From Sulfuricella sp. (GTDB taxonomy: Bacteria; Pseudomonadota; Gammaproteobacteria; Burkholderiales; Sulfuricellaceae), in contig JAHFRP010000001.1 in NCBI GenBank assembly GCA_023266195.1, forward strand, positions 248,001 to 312,000: a stretch of 64,000 nt of DNA, given 5' to 3'. This document shows, piece by piece, positions 44,219-52,536 of the stretch (within the stretch, counting starts at the first letter, position 1; every line of letters begins with the position of its first letter). The notes beneath the pieces were generated by a model. It did not search any database, had not been told where the DNA came from, and was given only the letters and a program-made list of their open reading frames with translations. Both the position numbers and the translations under genes were made by a program.

Positions 44219-45802
44219 TCATCCGGTGATTTTCCACTTGGCAACCTTCGCTTTGGCATCGATACCGGCTCGAACCAGTCGTAGCCCGTCCACAATCCGG
44301 TTTTGCCGGAAACGTAGCCAATTGCCCAGACGGCGGGCGTTCGGCTTCTCAGCGCAGGCCACTTGCAAGGAATCAAAAAGGTCGGCATTGACCGTATTGC
44401 CTGACATTGGGGCCCTGTCCATCCCGGCTTCAATGACTGCCGCCACGGTGACCGCATTATCCTGAAACAGCTCACGCCAGGCGGCAAACAGGGCGCGCAT
44501 GGTGGACAACTCGGGGTCTTCGTCGCGAAGGGCTTCTGACGCCAGCATCGGGTCGGGCAGGCCCAGCCATACCAGCGGGCGGCGCACCATCCTGTCGAAA
44601 TGCTCGAAACTGCCTAGCGGCGCCAACCCGTCGATCGATGGCGCGCCCGCCCTGAGATACGCCATAGGGATGGTCAGCGCTGCGCGGATCAGTTCGCCGC
44701 GGCGGGCATAAACATCTTCCAGGTGGTTACGTTCAAAGCGGCGTTGCTCAGGGCGTTCCACTTGCGCGTCAAGGCACACCAGCATGGCACGGCGCTTGAG
44801 GTCGCCCACGATGGCGAGGTTGTTTCCGGTGGCCAACAGCAAGGCGTGGGTCGGCACGGACACCACGCCACTGGTTCCAAGAGGTCTTAACCTGACGGAT
44901 GGCTGGGTGGTAATCTGGCACAGCAGATCACCACCCAATGGGCGCTCGATGTTGTCCAGCAGTATGCAGGCGTCACCGGCCAGCAACACCCCGCCCAGGC
45001 GCTTCTCTGCCTCGGCATCATCATGACCCAGGGAAAGCACGCTGGCGCGGCGTCCGGTGGCAATAACGCTAGGCGTTTCCGCCAACATGGTCTTGCCGGT
45101 GCCCGGTGTTGGTGCGGTAATCGCCAGCATGGGCGCGGATGGCAGGCTGCGCCGCACCAGCGCGGTGATGATGCCGGCCAGCACAGCGGCGCGGTCGGCA
45201 TCGGAGACGCAAGGGAAAGTCTCGATCAGTGCCAGCAGCAGATCGGCGGCGGTAGCGGCCTGACTCTTGCTCGGCTTCTTCGGTGCCGGCTCGTATCCTG
45301 GGATTGGGTCAAAGGCGAGGAACAGCCCGGTTTGCTTGTCGTAGCCCGGTTGATCCAGCAGACGGCCATCCAGATCAATGGTGGGCGCTTCGACAAAACC
45401 CGTCAGGGCGGGAAGCTCAGGCCAATGCCCGCGGGCGAGATAGGCGTCAGCTACACGCCGTGGACAATCGACTGCCTTGTATTTTTCGCCGCGCGCGTCG
45501 TATCGTTCATGCACGGCGGCGCGGGTGCCCAGCTCAGATAGATGCGCGGCATCAACCGGGTGGACGATTAGCGCGCCCTTTGGTCGGTGGATGCCGCCGG
45601 AAGTGCCTCCTGGTGCAGGATAAACACGTACCAGACGGCCGGCGTAAGTGAACAAATCGGCGTTCAGTTCGGATAGCGCCAACCCGAATTGATCCAGAAT
45701 TTCAGGCAGCTTTCCGCCCTCGTGCCGAAGACAGCGTACACCATCAGACGTGTAGAGCGCAGCGGTTTGGGCCGGGTTGGCCGGCTCGTATTCAGCCGTC
45801 AT
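44219..45802 (-). CDS. element-encoded AAA+ ATPase (replication-type, DUF3987/primase-helicase-like)
   Basis: A 527-residue protein. Walker A is TAPTPGTGKTML (about 230-241), Walker B is GDACILLDNIERP (about 274-286), and sensor 1 is HALLLATGNN. The helicase-like core resembles the ATPases that integrative elements carry in place of a P4-like primase. The N-terminal 180 residues show no primase zinc finger. It probably acts in element replication or stabilisation. It overlaps the upstream gene by 11 bp. Confidence 0.7.
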   Translation of the reverse strand: MTAEYEPANPAQTAALYTSDGVRCLRHEGGKLPEILDQFGLALSELNADLFTYAGRLVRVYPAPGGTSGGIHRPKGALIVHPVDAAHLSELGTRAAVHERYDARGEKYKAVDCPRRVADAYLARGHWPELPALTGFVEAPTIDLDGRLLDQPGYDKQTGLFLAFDPIPGYEPAPKKPSKSQAATAADLLLALIETFPCVSDADRAAVLAGIITALVRRSLPSAPMLAITAPTPGTGKTMLAETPSVIATGRRASVLSLGHDDAEAEKRLGGVLLAGDACILLDNIERPLGGDLLCQITTQPSVRLRPLGTSGVVSVPTHALLLATGNNLAIVGDLKRRAMLVCLDAQVERPEQRRFERNHLEDVYARRGELIRAALTIPMAYLRAGAPSIDGLAPLGSFEHFDRMVRRPLVWLGLPDPMLASEALRDEDPELSTMRALFAAWRELFQDNAVTVAAVIEAGMDRAPMSGNTVNADLFDSLQVACAEKPNARRLGNWLRFRQNRIVDGLRLVRAGIDAKAKVAKWKITG

Positions 45803-46604
45803 TGTTAGTGCTCCAGTTGAGATAACCGCCGTCCTGGCCGGCTGTTGCCATGTCCATATCGAAGGATTTGATCGCGGTGGCCTTGGCGTTATGCAGCGCC
45901 TTTACCAACCGCTCAACCTTCAGGCGGTCAACGGTTCGGTGCATCACGAAGATTTCCAGGCCGGCCACGAAATGCCAGTCGAGTGCATCCGGGTCGTACT
46001 CGGGCGGAACAACAACTACGGGAAAATCCGGCGCGCAGTCCGGGCGCCACTCGAAAGTCACCACAATGTGGCCCAAACTATGGCGCTTTGGCACCAGACC
46101 TCTACGGCGTGCATCCGCCAGCGGCCTGGCATAAGCTGGGAGACGTTTTTTCAAGGGGGGCGCCGCAGCTTCGGGTGAATTGAGCCCGACCAGACGGCCA
46201 TCCTCAAGCACGATGGTTTCCAGTTCGTCGGGCAGATCATCAACGGCGCCACCGGTGGCCAAGTGGACGGCGGCATCGTTCACCCGCCAAGCCGCGTCAA
46301 GAAGTCGGCGGGCGGCTTCGGCCAGTGCGGCGCGGTGGTGGTCGTCCGGGAGCTTTGGCGCCTTGGCGTCGGCAATCAGCCTGACCAACTCATCAACGGA
46401 TAGATTTCGCGCCGGCGCTGGGTCAGCGCCGGTAGCAAGCCGGTACAGATCGTCGCCGGCGTTGTAAAATCGGTCAAATAGTTGATTTGCGTCCGCCCGC
46501 TGGCCTTGCATGGCGTATCCCCACTGACGTAATGTGCGGCTGGCGCAAGCCAGCAGTTCGGCCATTTCCAGATAGGTGTCGCATTCGATAAAGTCGGCGG
46601 TCAT
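45792..46604 (-). CDS. element-encoded protein, unrecognised
   Basis: A 270-residue protein from ATG 46604 with GGAGG six bases upstream; an open frame to 46676 extends further. It begins MTADFIECDTYLEMAELLAC, is helical and acidic in the first half, and has a C-terminal beta-rich part (HIVVTFEWRPDCAPDFPVVV). No motif that I can name. Overlaps the AAA+ gene, so it probably works with it. Confidence 0.65.
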   Translation of the reverse strand: MTADFIECDTYLEMAELLACASRTLRQWGYAMQGQRADANQLFDRFYNAGDDLYRLATGADPAPARNLSVDELVRLIADAKAPKLPDDHHRAALAEAARRLLDAAWRVNDAAVHLATGGAVDDLPDELETIVLEDGRLVGLNSPEAAAPPLKKRLPAYARPLADARRRGLVPKRHSLGHIVVTFEWRPDCAPDFPVVVVPPEYDPDALDWHFVAGLEIFVMHRTVDRLKVERLVKALHNAKATAIKSFDMDMATAGQDGGYLNWSTNNDG

Positions 46605-46697
46605 GGCGCCTCCGACGACTGCGAGCGTAGAACACGCAACAGCCATTCCGTGAAGCTGCCAGGCAACAAGCCCCATACACAGGCATACGGAATGATT

Positions 46698-46940
46698 TTA
46701 CGCATGGCCGGCGATCCCGCTGGTGCCGGTGCGAGCCGCCAGCCAGTTCTCAATATCGGCGCGGCGATAGGCGATTTTTCTGCCGATTTTGATTGTTAAG
46801 TCCCGTCAGCCGTAGCGGTTGGTACATTTCCACACGCGTTGCGTCGTTATGGGGATTTGATACTCGGTTGCTACTTGGTCGGGGGTGATGATGTCCGACT
46901 TGGACTTGATAATTGGGGATATTGCGGTTTGAGGCTTCAT
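46698..46940 (-). pseudogene. AlpA-like excisionase/regulator with an in-frame UGA
   Basis: The frame from ATG 46940 reads MKPQTAISPIIKSKSDIITP, DQVATEYQIPITTQRVWKCT, NRYG, then TGA (46806-46808). It continues in the same frame with RDLTIKIGRKIAYRRADIEN WLAA and stops at 46698. Together they make a standard 80-residue MerR/AlpA-type helix-turn-helix protein, and the stop falls where Trp (TGG) is common in this family (NRYGW). So a single G to A change has produced a nonsense codon. Unless UGA is read through, the element lacks a functional AlpA and may not excise. Confidence 0.8.
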
Positions 46941-47069
46941 CGCTGTTACCTTCCATGAAAATCCGTAAAGCACTATCGCTTTCCGTTATGGTTGAAACAA
47001 TAATGAAGTGCCGCTGGTATTGCGGGTAACAGCCAAAACCAATTGGCTGTTACCAGATGGGGGTAAGAT

Positions 47070-47741
47070 TTATTTGGAGTTTTGGGGGGTAAGTTCGTTT
47101 ATTTTTTTCACGGCACCGGCAATTTTTTTGCGTAGCGAGTCAACACCAATGCCGTTTGTATCGACCTTGAGTTCTCCAGCCAATTCCACAACGGCAGCGG
47201 CAATGGTTGAGGCGTTTGGCTTGTCGCTTTTCTTGTATCTAGCGTTTTTTTCAGCCAGCATTATCGCCAGCAGTCCCAGCGCCTTCATGGTGTTTTCTTC
47301 TTCTTTCTTGGATAAGGCGGGGGCAGCTTGCTTGGGCTGCTCGATGGGGATATATATCCTGTTCGCCCAATTCATGGCGTAGTCATTTTGCGGCGTGGCA
47401 CCTGAGCGTCCAGAATCATCCGCATGGGCGGATTGGTATGAGACAAATTTCGGGTTTGAGTCGCCATCGCTTAAAAAACTGCGAAGCTGGCGCATAAGAT
47501 CGTGATCGTCTGACAGGCGGCCAAACTCTCCCGCTGGATTTGGCTGATAGGCCGCCAGTTCCCCGTTGTTGATTTGTTGCGCTATGCGGCTCAAGGCCCC
47601 CTTCCGGGCGGCGGTTTGTGCGGTGCCCATTGCCCGTAAAGCCACCTTTTCCGGCAGGCCAGCAGCGGCAGCAGCCCCGGCCTTAGCCGCCTCCATTCCG
47701 ACGATGTTATTGATAGTGTCTAACGGCGGCAGGTTTTCCAC
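47070..47741 (-). CDS. element-encoded protein, unrecognised
   Basis: A 223-residue protein, MENLPPLDTINNIVGMEAAK, alanine-rich helices at the N-terminus and a charged C-terminal half with EKNARYKKSDKPNASTIAAA. No membrane segment and no recognised domain. Weak similarity in style to mobile-element accessory proteins only. It lies between the AlpA remnant and the RadC-like gene on the same strand. Confidence 0.6.
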   Translation of the reverse strand: MENLPPLDTINNIVGMEAAKAGAAAAAGLPEKVALRAMGTAQTAARKGALSRIAQQINNGELAAYQPNPAGEFGRLSDDHDLMRQLRSFLSDGDSNPKFVSYQSAHADDSGRSGATPQNDYAMNWANRIYIPIEQPKQAAPALSKKEEENTMKALGLLAIMLAEKNARYKKSDKPNASTIAAAVVELAGELKVDTNGIGVDSLRKKIAGAVKKINELTPQNSK

Positions 47742-47850
47742 GTTACATCCCTTCCATGCACTCCCTCAATAAGGATGTCGCGCCAGCCAGGTGAAGGGTG
47801 CCCGGTTTTCGCCTTTGGGGATCAGTCTCGGGCTAGGCGCGGCAAAACGG

Positions 47851-48261
47851 TTACAGTAGACCGCGCTGCGCGAACGACACGGCAGCCATGCCGCCCACGA
47901 TGAAATGATCGTGCGTTCTGACATCCACCATGGCCAGCGCATTCTTGAGCGCTTGCGTCAAATCTCGGTCAGCCAAGCTCGGTTCCGCTATCCCGCTGGG
48001 ATGGTTGTGAGCAAAGATAGCCCCGGCCGCGTTATACGCCAGCGCCTGCTTGACCACTTCACGCGGAAACACGGCGGTTTGTGTCAGGGTGCTATGAAAT
48101 AGCGGTTCGGCGGCAATAACCCGATTTTGCGCGTCCAGGTACAAGACCATGAAAACTTCCCGCTCTTCCTCGGCCAGCAGCAATACCAGATAGTTGCGCA
48201 CAGCGGAGGGGCTGTTCATTGCTTCCCCCGGTTCGCGGAGTCTGGTCTTGATGATTTTCAA
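47851..48261 (-). CDS. RadC-like JAB/MPN domain protein
   Basis: A 136-residue protein if translation starts at TTG 48261. The JAMM metal site is [14 protein letters not shown] (His-x-His...Asp) and the C-terminal HDHFIVGG is typical of RadC. Mobile elements of this type commonly carry a short RadC. Family-like sequence ([11 protein letters not shown]) continues upstream in frame without a start codon, while an ATG a few codons further up (MQS) is one base out of frame. So the N-terminus may be frameshifted. Confidence 0.85.
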   Translation of the reverse strand: MKIIKTRLREPGEAMNSPSAVRNYLVLLLAEEEREVFMVLYLDAQNRVIAAEPLFHSTLTQTAVFPREVVKQALAYNAAGAIFAHNHPSGIAEPSLADRDLTQALKNALAMVDVRTHDHFIVGGMAAVSFAQRGLL

Positions 48262-48443
48262 GGCGCGGTAAATCGCCTTGTCTTCTCTTGCTCTGCATAG
48301 AATCGGCCTCAGCCATGATGCATACCCCTTTGGTAGGTTGCGTTGTGGTTAGGCGGTTCGGGTGTTCGTGCACCCTTGCCGCCGCTCCAATTTCCGGCGA
48401 TAGTCCGCGCCGGATCGGGTAAAAATTCAATGGTGGGGCATGT

Positions 48444-48725
48444 TCACTTTCCGCCCAGCAGAAAAACCAGCAGCACCACTACCACCAGCAGCAGCCACAG
48501 ACCAAGCCGCGCCGGCTGCCTATCGGCGGGGCGATCCCCGTCCGTGGTGCTGGTGGTGCTGTAGCTTATCCCGGTGCCGGGTATGCCTGCCGTGGTGCGC
48601 GTCTTGCCCCGTCCGACATTCACGGTCAGCCCCTTGCCGCCCAGGGATGCGCTGACGCCCGATTTGCTCAGGTTCAGACTTATGCCGGGGGCAATCTTGA
48701 TGCGTTTGCGGAAGCGGAAGCCCAT
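48444..48725 (-). CDS. DUF4236 family protein with C-terminal membrane segment
   Basis: A 93-residue protein. The first 52 residues (MGFRFRKRIKIAPGISLNLS, KSGVSASLGGKGLTVNVGRG, TTAGIPGTGISYS) are a classic DUF4236 domain. The end is a single hydrophobic helix (LGLWLLLVVVVLLVFLLGGK). Function unknown; found often on phages and mobile elements. Confidence 0.9.
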   Translation of the reverse strand: MGFRFRKRIKIAPGISLNLSKSGVSASLGGKGLTVNVGRGKTRTTAGIPGTGISYSTTSTTDGDRPADRQPARLGLWLLLVVVVLLVFLLGGK

Positions 48726-48799
48726 TGATTTATCCAGGATTCAGTAATCGTACGGTTGTTTATTGTTACTGCATATCGGCAAGATAATCTGGAATGGCA

Positions 48800-49129
48800 T
48801 TATTTCTTGCGCAGCGCTGCCGCCACCCGTTCCACCAGCTTGGGCGTTACCTTGTCCTGGTTTTCCACCTTGCTGATGTAAGCTTGGGTAACGCCCATGA
48901 GCTGCGCCAATCCTTCCTGTGTCACACGTGCCTTGATGCGGGCCAGCGCTACGGGGTTATCCACGTAATTTTCCACCTCGAACGGGATGTAATCATCCTC
49001 CTTGCCCGCTGATGCTTCCAATCCCGCCAGTTTGTCCTCGATGGCATCTTGCAGGGCACGAAATACCGCTACCGGCAGCAAGACATATTCATCCCTGCCG
49101 TCCAGGGATTTGATGGTTTGCAGGGTCAT
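48800..49129 (-). CDS. Xre-type antitoxin of a RelE/Xre toxin-antitoxin pair
   Basis: A 109-residue protein with a C-terminal helix-turn-helix (TQEGLAQLMGVTQAYISKVE) and an N-terminal part with EYVLLPVAVFRALQDAIEDK. It overlaps the toxin gene upstream by 4 bp; the order toxin then antitoxin is that of HigBA-like systems. It should neutralise the toxin and repress the operon. Confidence 0.88.
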   Translation of the reverse strand: MTLQTIKSLDGRDEYVLLPVAVFRALQDAIEDKLAGLEASAGKEDDYIPFEVENYVDNPVALARIKARVTQEGLAQLMGVTQAYISKVENQDKVTPKLVERVAAALRKK

Positions 49130-49386
49130 TTGTAAACATCTCCACGCGGTTTGATCTTTTCAATTGCGATAATCTTCAAGCTGTCCTGCCGGTCGAAGAT
49201 TACACGCCACCCGCCCACACGAAGCCGGAAATAGGGCTCACCTTCCAGCGGCTTGACATCAAGCTCGGAGCTGTCCGGGTCGTTCGCCAGCAGCAGGATT
49301 TTTTCCGTTAACCGGGTACGTTCCGGCCTGCTCAGGCGGCTTAACACCCGGTCGGCCTGCCGCTTGATTTTTAACGTGTAGGGCAT
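49126..49386 (-). CDS. RelE/ParE-family toxin
   Basis: An 86-residue toxin: MPYTLKIKRQADRVLSRLSR, then LEGEPYFRLRVGGWRVIFDR as the RelE core strands, and a basic end (IKPRGDVYK). Such toxins cleave mRNA or inhibit gyrase. First gene of the pair, on the integrative element next to the integrase, where it probably stabilises the element. Confidence 0.9.
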   Translation of the reverse strand: MPYTLKIKRQADRVLSRLSRPERTRLTEKILLLANDPDSSELDVKPLEGEPYFRLRVGGWRVIFDRQDSLKIIAIEKIKPRGDVYK

Positions 49387-49431
49387 GGTTATAGTATGGA
49401 GTTATATTTGGTTATATTCAAGTTTTGTTTT

Positions 49432-50700
49432 CTATGCTTTCTTGCGGTTGAGCTTCACCACGTCGGCGGGTTGTTTCAGCCCCGCCGCGCCAAGCATGGC
49501 GGCGGTGGCCTTCTCCATGGAATCGCGCACCGGGTCGATATGCAAGCGGGCATAGATCATCGTCGCGTCAACCGACTTGTGGCCCAGGCTCTTGCCGATG
49601 ACGGCCAAACTTGCGCCGGTTATCGCCTGCCAGCTTCCCATTGTGCGGCGCAGATCGTGAATGCGTAGATCGGCCAGCCCCGCCCGCTCCATTAACGCAG
49701 CCCAGCGTTTTTTCGGCGGCGTCATGTAGCCGGTGGCAGATTCCGCCGGGAACACAAAAGGGCTGGCGCCAACCGCATCCTTTCGCGTGTTCAATATCTC
49801 AATGGCTTCCTTGGAAAGCGGTATCGTGATCGGTTCGCCGTTCTTGGAGGTATTATCAGGCACGCGCCACACGGCACGCTCAAAACTCACTTGATCCCAG
49901 CGCATACCCAGGACGTTATCGCGACGCGCGCCGGTCAACAGGGACAACAGCACGAACGCCTTGAACGCTTCGTTAGCGTCGGCGGCCAAAGCTTCCAGGA
50001 ATTTAGGGAATTCTTCGGGTTGCATGAAGCGGTCGCGCTTCGTCTCGCTGAACGCCCGCACACCCTTTGTCGGATTCTCGCCTTTGTACCCCCATTCGAT
50101 GGCTCGATTGTAGATAGTGCTGACCATCTCAACCACGCGGTTGCTCATCGTCGAATGGGTGGCGCCGATGGCGGAATGCAAAGCGCGAATATCCGTAGTC
50201 TCGATTTTTTCCAGTTTCCGGTTTTGCCAGTTGACGCCGGCTGGGTGCTTGGTGCGCTTTTTGCCGTGTTTCTTCGCGGGCAAATCAGGCAGATAACCAA
50301 GGCAACGCTCCCACAGTGCGCGCATGTCGTCGGTGCGCTTCACGCCACGCGGCGCGGCATATTCGCGCATATAGCGCTCGAAGGCTTCACCCAATGTCAT
50401 AGCGGCCTTTTCCTTGCGTTTCCGCTCTACCGGGTTATTCCCCTGTGCAAATTCACCCAGCACTTTCTCAGCACCTTTGCGGGCATTCTCAACGGTCATT
50501 TCGGGGAATGATCCCAACTTTAACCATGCCACACCCGATTCGGTTCGTTTGACGACGTAGAAAGTCCGGCTCCCTGCCGACGTAATTCGGACGGCTAACC
50601 GTCGCACTTTTTCGTCGTAAAAGGTGGATCGCTGGCCTTGCGGCGGAACCGGTAGAGCTTCAATCGCCGTCTTGGAAAAAAGCAGTCGATTCGACATCAT
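49432..50700 (-). CDS. int: P4-type tyrosine integrase of the element
   Basis: A 422-residue site-specific recombinase. The N-terminal DUF4102 arm-binding region includes YDEKVRRLAVRITSAGSRTF, followed by a SAM-like core-binding domain and the catalytic domain. Catalytic residues: Arg in TGARRDNVLG, Lys in NTSKNGEP, HDLRRT, GHKS and Tyr in ATMIYARLH. The gene lies 155 bp inside attR and reads away from it, the usual arrangement. It should catalyse integration at tRNA-Arg. Confidence 0.96.
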   Translation of the reverse strand: MMSNRLLFSKTAIEALPVPPQGQRSTFYDEKVRRLAVRITSAGSRTFYVVKRTESGVAWLKLGSFPEMTVENARKGAEKVLGEFAQGNNPVERKRKEKAAMTLGEAFERYMREYAAPRGVKRTDDMRALWERCLGYLPDLPAKKHGKKRTKHPAGVNWQNRKLEKIETTDIRALHSAIGATHSTMSNRVVEMVSTIYNRAIEWGYKGENPTKGVRAFSETKRDRFMQPEEFPKFLEALAADANEAFKAFVLLSLLTGARRDNVLGMRWDQVSFERAVWRVPDNTSKNGEPITIPLSKEAIEILNTRKDAVGASPFVFPAESATGYMTPPKKRWAALMERAGLADLRIHDLRRTMGSWQAITGASLAVIGKSLGHKSVDATMIYARLHIDPVRDSMEKATAAMLGAAGLKQPADVVKLNRKKA

Positions 50701-50718
50701 TTGACCCCTTGGTTTTTT

Positions 50719-50776
50719 CGGGCTAACGCCGGGCTAACATAGGCTAACAATTTCTGTTAAGTTTTATGTTAGCCCG
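50719..50776. promoter_or_regulatory. candidate integrase arm-binding repeats near attR
   Basis: CGGGCTAACGCCGGGCTAAC (extended by AT) repeats exactly at 40778-40799 near attL; AGGCTAACA and the inverted ATGTTAGCCCG (50766-50776) are further copies. They overlap the integrase promoter region, so they could also serve autoregulation. Confidence 0.6.
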
Positions 50777-50855
50777 TTAAGGTCGATGATGCAATAACTG
50801 TTTGTTTGATAGATGCTTGTTATGCTGTGTTAACACCTGTAAAGGTGTCTACTCT

Positions 50856-50904
50856 TTGGCTACGAACCAAGGGGTCAGGAGTTCGAATCTCTTCGGGCGC
50901 GCCA
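50856..50904 (+). repeat. attR of the integrative element (49-bp direct repeat)
   Basis: Exact repeat of 40684-40732. It contains only the 3' half of tRNA-Arg and is therefore not a tRNA gene. A terminator-like hairpin AAGGGTCTACA-gaag-TGTAGGCCCTT follows (50913-50939). From 50943 to about 51160 I see no gene. Confidence 0.95.
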
Positions 50905-51199
50905 AATTCGACAAGGGTCTACAGAAGTGTAGGCCCTTTTCATTTTGTGGCACATAGCTCCAACGTAGCTATATCCGCCGACTCATTCCCGACTACCTTC
51001 AATCCGGACAGGCGATCCGGATATTCGCTCGATTGGTGAGCATGCTTGTCCGAGCCGCGAGCCGGTAAATTACAGTTGCACCCCGGATATAACACGAAGA
51101 TTCATTTGCCATTTTGCAATCATCAGGAAAATAACCCGAAATTGTGAAGACCTGTTTAGGGTGCTATTATTGGTTCATATAAACGGGTTGGAGGCTATC

Positions 51200-51454
51200 A
51201 TGGCACATGTAATTTTGGCGGAAACCACAGCAAGCGTTTCCGAGTTGAAGAAAAATCCAATGGGTACTGTTGCTGCCGGAGAGGGCTTCCCGGTTGCAAT
51301 TCTCAACCGCAACGAGCCGGCTTTTTACTGTGTTCCGGCGAGAGCCTACGAGGCGCTTATGGACAAGCTGGAAGACTTCGAGCTGAACGCCATCGCCGAT
51401 GTCCGCTTGAATGATGGAAAGGCGACGGTGAGAGTGACGCTGGATGAGTTATGA
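51200..51454 (+). CDS. Phd/YefM-type antitoxin
   Basis: An 84-residue protein from ATG 51200 behind TTGGAGG. It begins MAHVILAETTASVSELKKNP, with GTVAAGEGFPVAILNRNEPA and FYCVPARAYEALMDKLED, the standard Phd/YefM fold. It overlaps the toxin start by 11 bp. Outside the integrative element, on the chromosome side of attR. Confidence 0.9.
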   Translation: MAHVILAETTASVSELKKNPMGTVAAGEGFPVAILNRNEPAFYCVPARAYEALMDKLEDFELNAIADVRLNDGKATVRVTLDEL

Positions 51455-51725
51455 ACTGAACTTTCATCCTGATGCTTTGGAAGAGTGGCGGAAACTGGAT
51501 AATTCAGTACGAGACCAGTTCAAAAAGAAACTGGCGGAGCGTTTGCAAAATCCGCGTGTTCCGGCTTCACAATTGTCCGGGCAGAAAGACCGATACAAGA
51601 TCAAAACCAGGAGTGTCGGCTACCGTTTGGTGTATGAAGTCCGTGATACGGAGATCGTTGTGGTTGTCGTCGCAGTTGGGAAACGTGAACGAAACGCGGT
51701 TTATAAAGCGGCAGTGAGGCGGTAA
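51444..51725 (+). CDS. RelE-family toxin
   Basis: A 93-residue toxin, MSYELNFHPDALEEWRKLDN, with SGQKDRYKIKTRSVGYRLVY and VVVVVAVGKRERNAVYKAAV. The basic and aromatic C-terminal strand is typical of mRNA interferases such as RelE. The frame overlaps the antitoxin gene, so the operon is intact. Confidence 0.92.
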   Translation: MSYELNFHPDALEEWRKLDNSVRDQFKKKLAERLQNPRVPASQLSGQKDRYKIKTRSVGYRLVYEVRDTEIVVVVVAVGKRERNAVYKAAVRR

Positions 51726-51744
51726 GAAACTGCATGGCAATGTC

Positions 51745-52041
51745 CTATGCGGCAATAGGCATGATGGTTTCCAGCATCGGCGCCAATTGTTCGCGGGTTA
51801 CTTGCAAGTCATAGAGCCCTTGCAGGTTCATCCAGTATTCATCCGACAGGCCAAAGAAACGAGACAGCCGCAGAGCAGTATCCGCCGTGATGGCGCGTTT
51901 GCAATGGACGATTTCATTGATGCGGCGAGCCGGTACGTTGATAGCCTTGGCAAGCCGATATTGGGATACCCCCATCGGTTCCAGAAAGTCGTGCATCAGA
52001 ATTTCCCCCGGATGAACCGGCGCGAAGTCTCGTTTTCCCAT
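51745..52041 (-). CDS. higA: HigA-type antitoxin (orphaned)
   Basis: A 98-residue Xre-family antitoxin, MGKRDFAPVHPGEILMHDFL, with the helix-turn-helix YRLAKAINVPARRINEIVH and the family phrase FGLSDEYWMNLQGLYDL. The partner toxin gene immediately upstream survives only as its 3' tail (52054-52110), so this antitoxin is an orphan. Confidence 0.93.
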   Translation of the reverse strand: MGKRDFAPVHPGEILMHDFLEPMGVSQYRLAKAINVPARRINEIVHCKRAITADTALRLSRFFGLSDEYWMNLQGLYDLQVTREQLAPMLETIMPIAA

Positions 52042-52053
52042 GATAAAAGCCCT

Positions 52054-52110
52054 CTAGTGATAGTCCACGATCTCTACCGCCTCCGCGCCGGCTTCTGTCC
52101 AGATGAAACA
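52054..52110 (-). pseudogene. 3' remnant of a higB toxin gene
   Basis: The - strand reads CFIWTEAGAEAVEIVDYH and then TAG, 13 bp before the higA start. The ending VEIVDYH is characteristic of HigB toxins. The upstream part is replaced by an IS3-type remnant; the junction is near 52110. Confidence 0.8.
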
Positions 52111-52489
52111 GATAGCCGCTGACGCTGACATCCAGCACGGCACACAGCTCGACAAGTTCGAAGTCACGGCGCTGCGCATCAATCCAGGCGTACTTCACAG
52201 CGCATCCTTCGCGAAGTACGCCGCCGTTTTTTTTTAGGATTTCGCACTCCCGGACATTCTCCGCCCGCAGCCGGGAAAGCTCCATCTGCTCCGGCGTCAC
52301 CGGCTTTGCGCCCGCCCCATTGAGCTTGCACGATTCCGCCGCTTTCACCCAGTTCCGCAGCGTCTGTTCATTCAGCCCCAATTCCTTGGCCGCCGCACCG
52401 GCTGTCAGACCTTCCTTGACCCGCTTGCTGTTGGATACATGGTTCAGGCAGCCCTCGTGCTTGGTTCCGTGCGATAATATGACAAACAA
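52111..52489 (-). pseudogene. IS3-family transposase remnant (OrfA plus start of OrfB)
   Basis: Translates as KEGLTAGAAAKELGLNEQTL, RNWVKAAESCKLNGAG, SRLRAENVRECEILKKNGGV and then AWIDAQRRDFELVELCAVLD. These are the HTH and leucine-zipper parts of an IS3 OrfA joined to the beginning of OrfB (DVSVSGY). The catalytic DDE part is absent, and the frame runs out of homology into the higB tail. A poly-A/T run (52229-52237) lies where OrfA/OrfB frameshifting normally occurs. Confidence 0.75.
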
Positions 52490-52536
52490 CCGTTTTGCTC
52501 GATGCGGACTACTGAAATAATGCTTGGAGATCAGGT

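Larger units (their letters stand above)
40684..50904. mobile_element. integrative element of about 10.2 kb in tRNA-Arg
   Basis: Bounded by 49-bp direct repeats of the tRNA-Arg 3' end. A P4-type tyrosine integrase gene lies next to attR. Nearly all its genes are on the - strand: coiled-coil protein, RuvC-like protein, DNA-binding protein, AAA+ ATPase, broken AlpA regulator, RadC-like protein, toxin-antitoxin and integrase. A 22-bp repeat (starting CGGGCTAACGCCGGGCTAAC) is found near both ends (40778-40799, 50719-50740), with an inverted short copy at 50766-50776; these are candidate integrase arm sites. No conjugation or capsid genes are present, so transfer would need a helper. Confidence 0.9.

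Noticed and set aside
46750-46956. 68-codon - strand frame MEGNSDEASNRNIPNYQ...
   Set aside because: Out of frame with the AlpA-like sequence, which is recognisable and explains this stretch.
50856-50904. Apparent second tRNA-Arg
   Set aside because: Only the 3' 49 bp are present, without the acceptor 5' strand or D-arm; it is attR.
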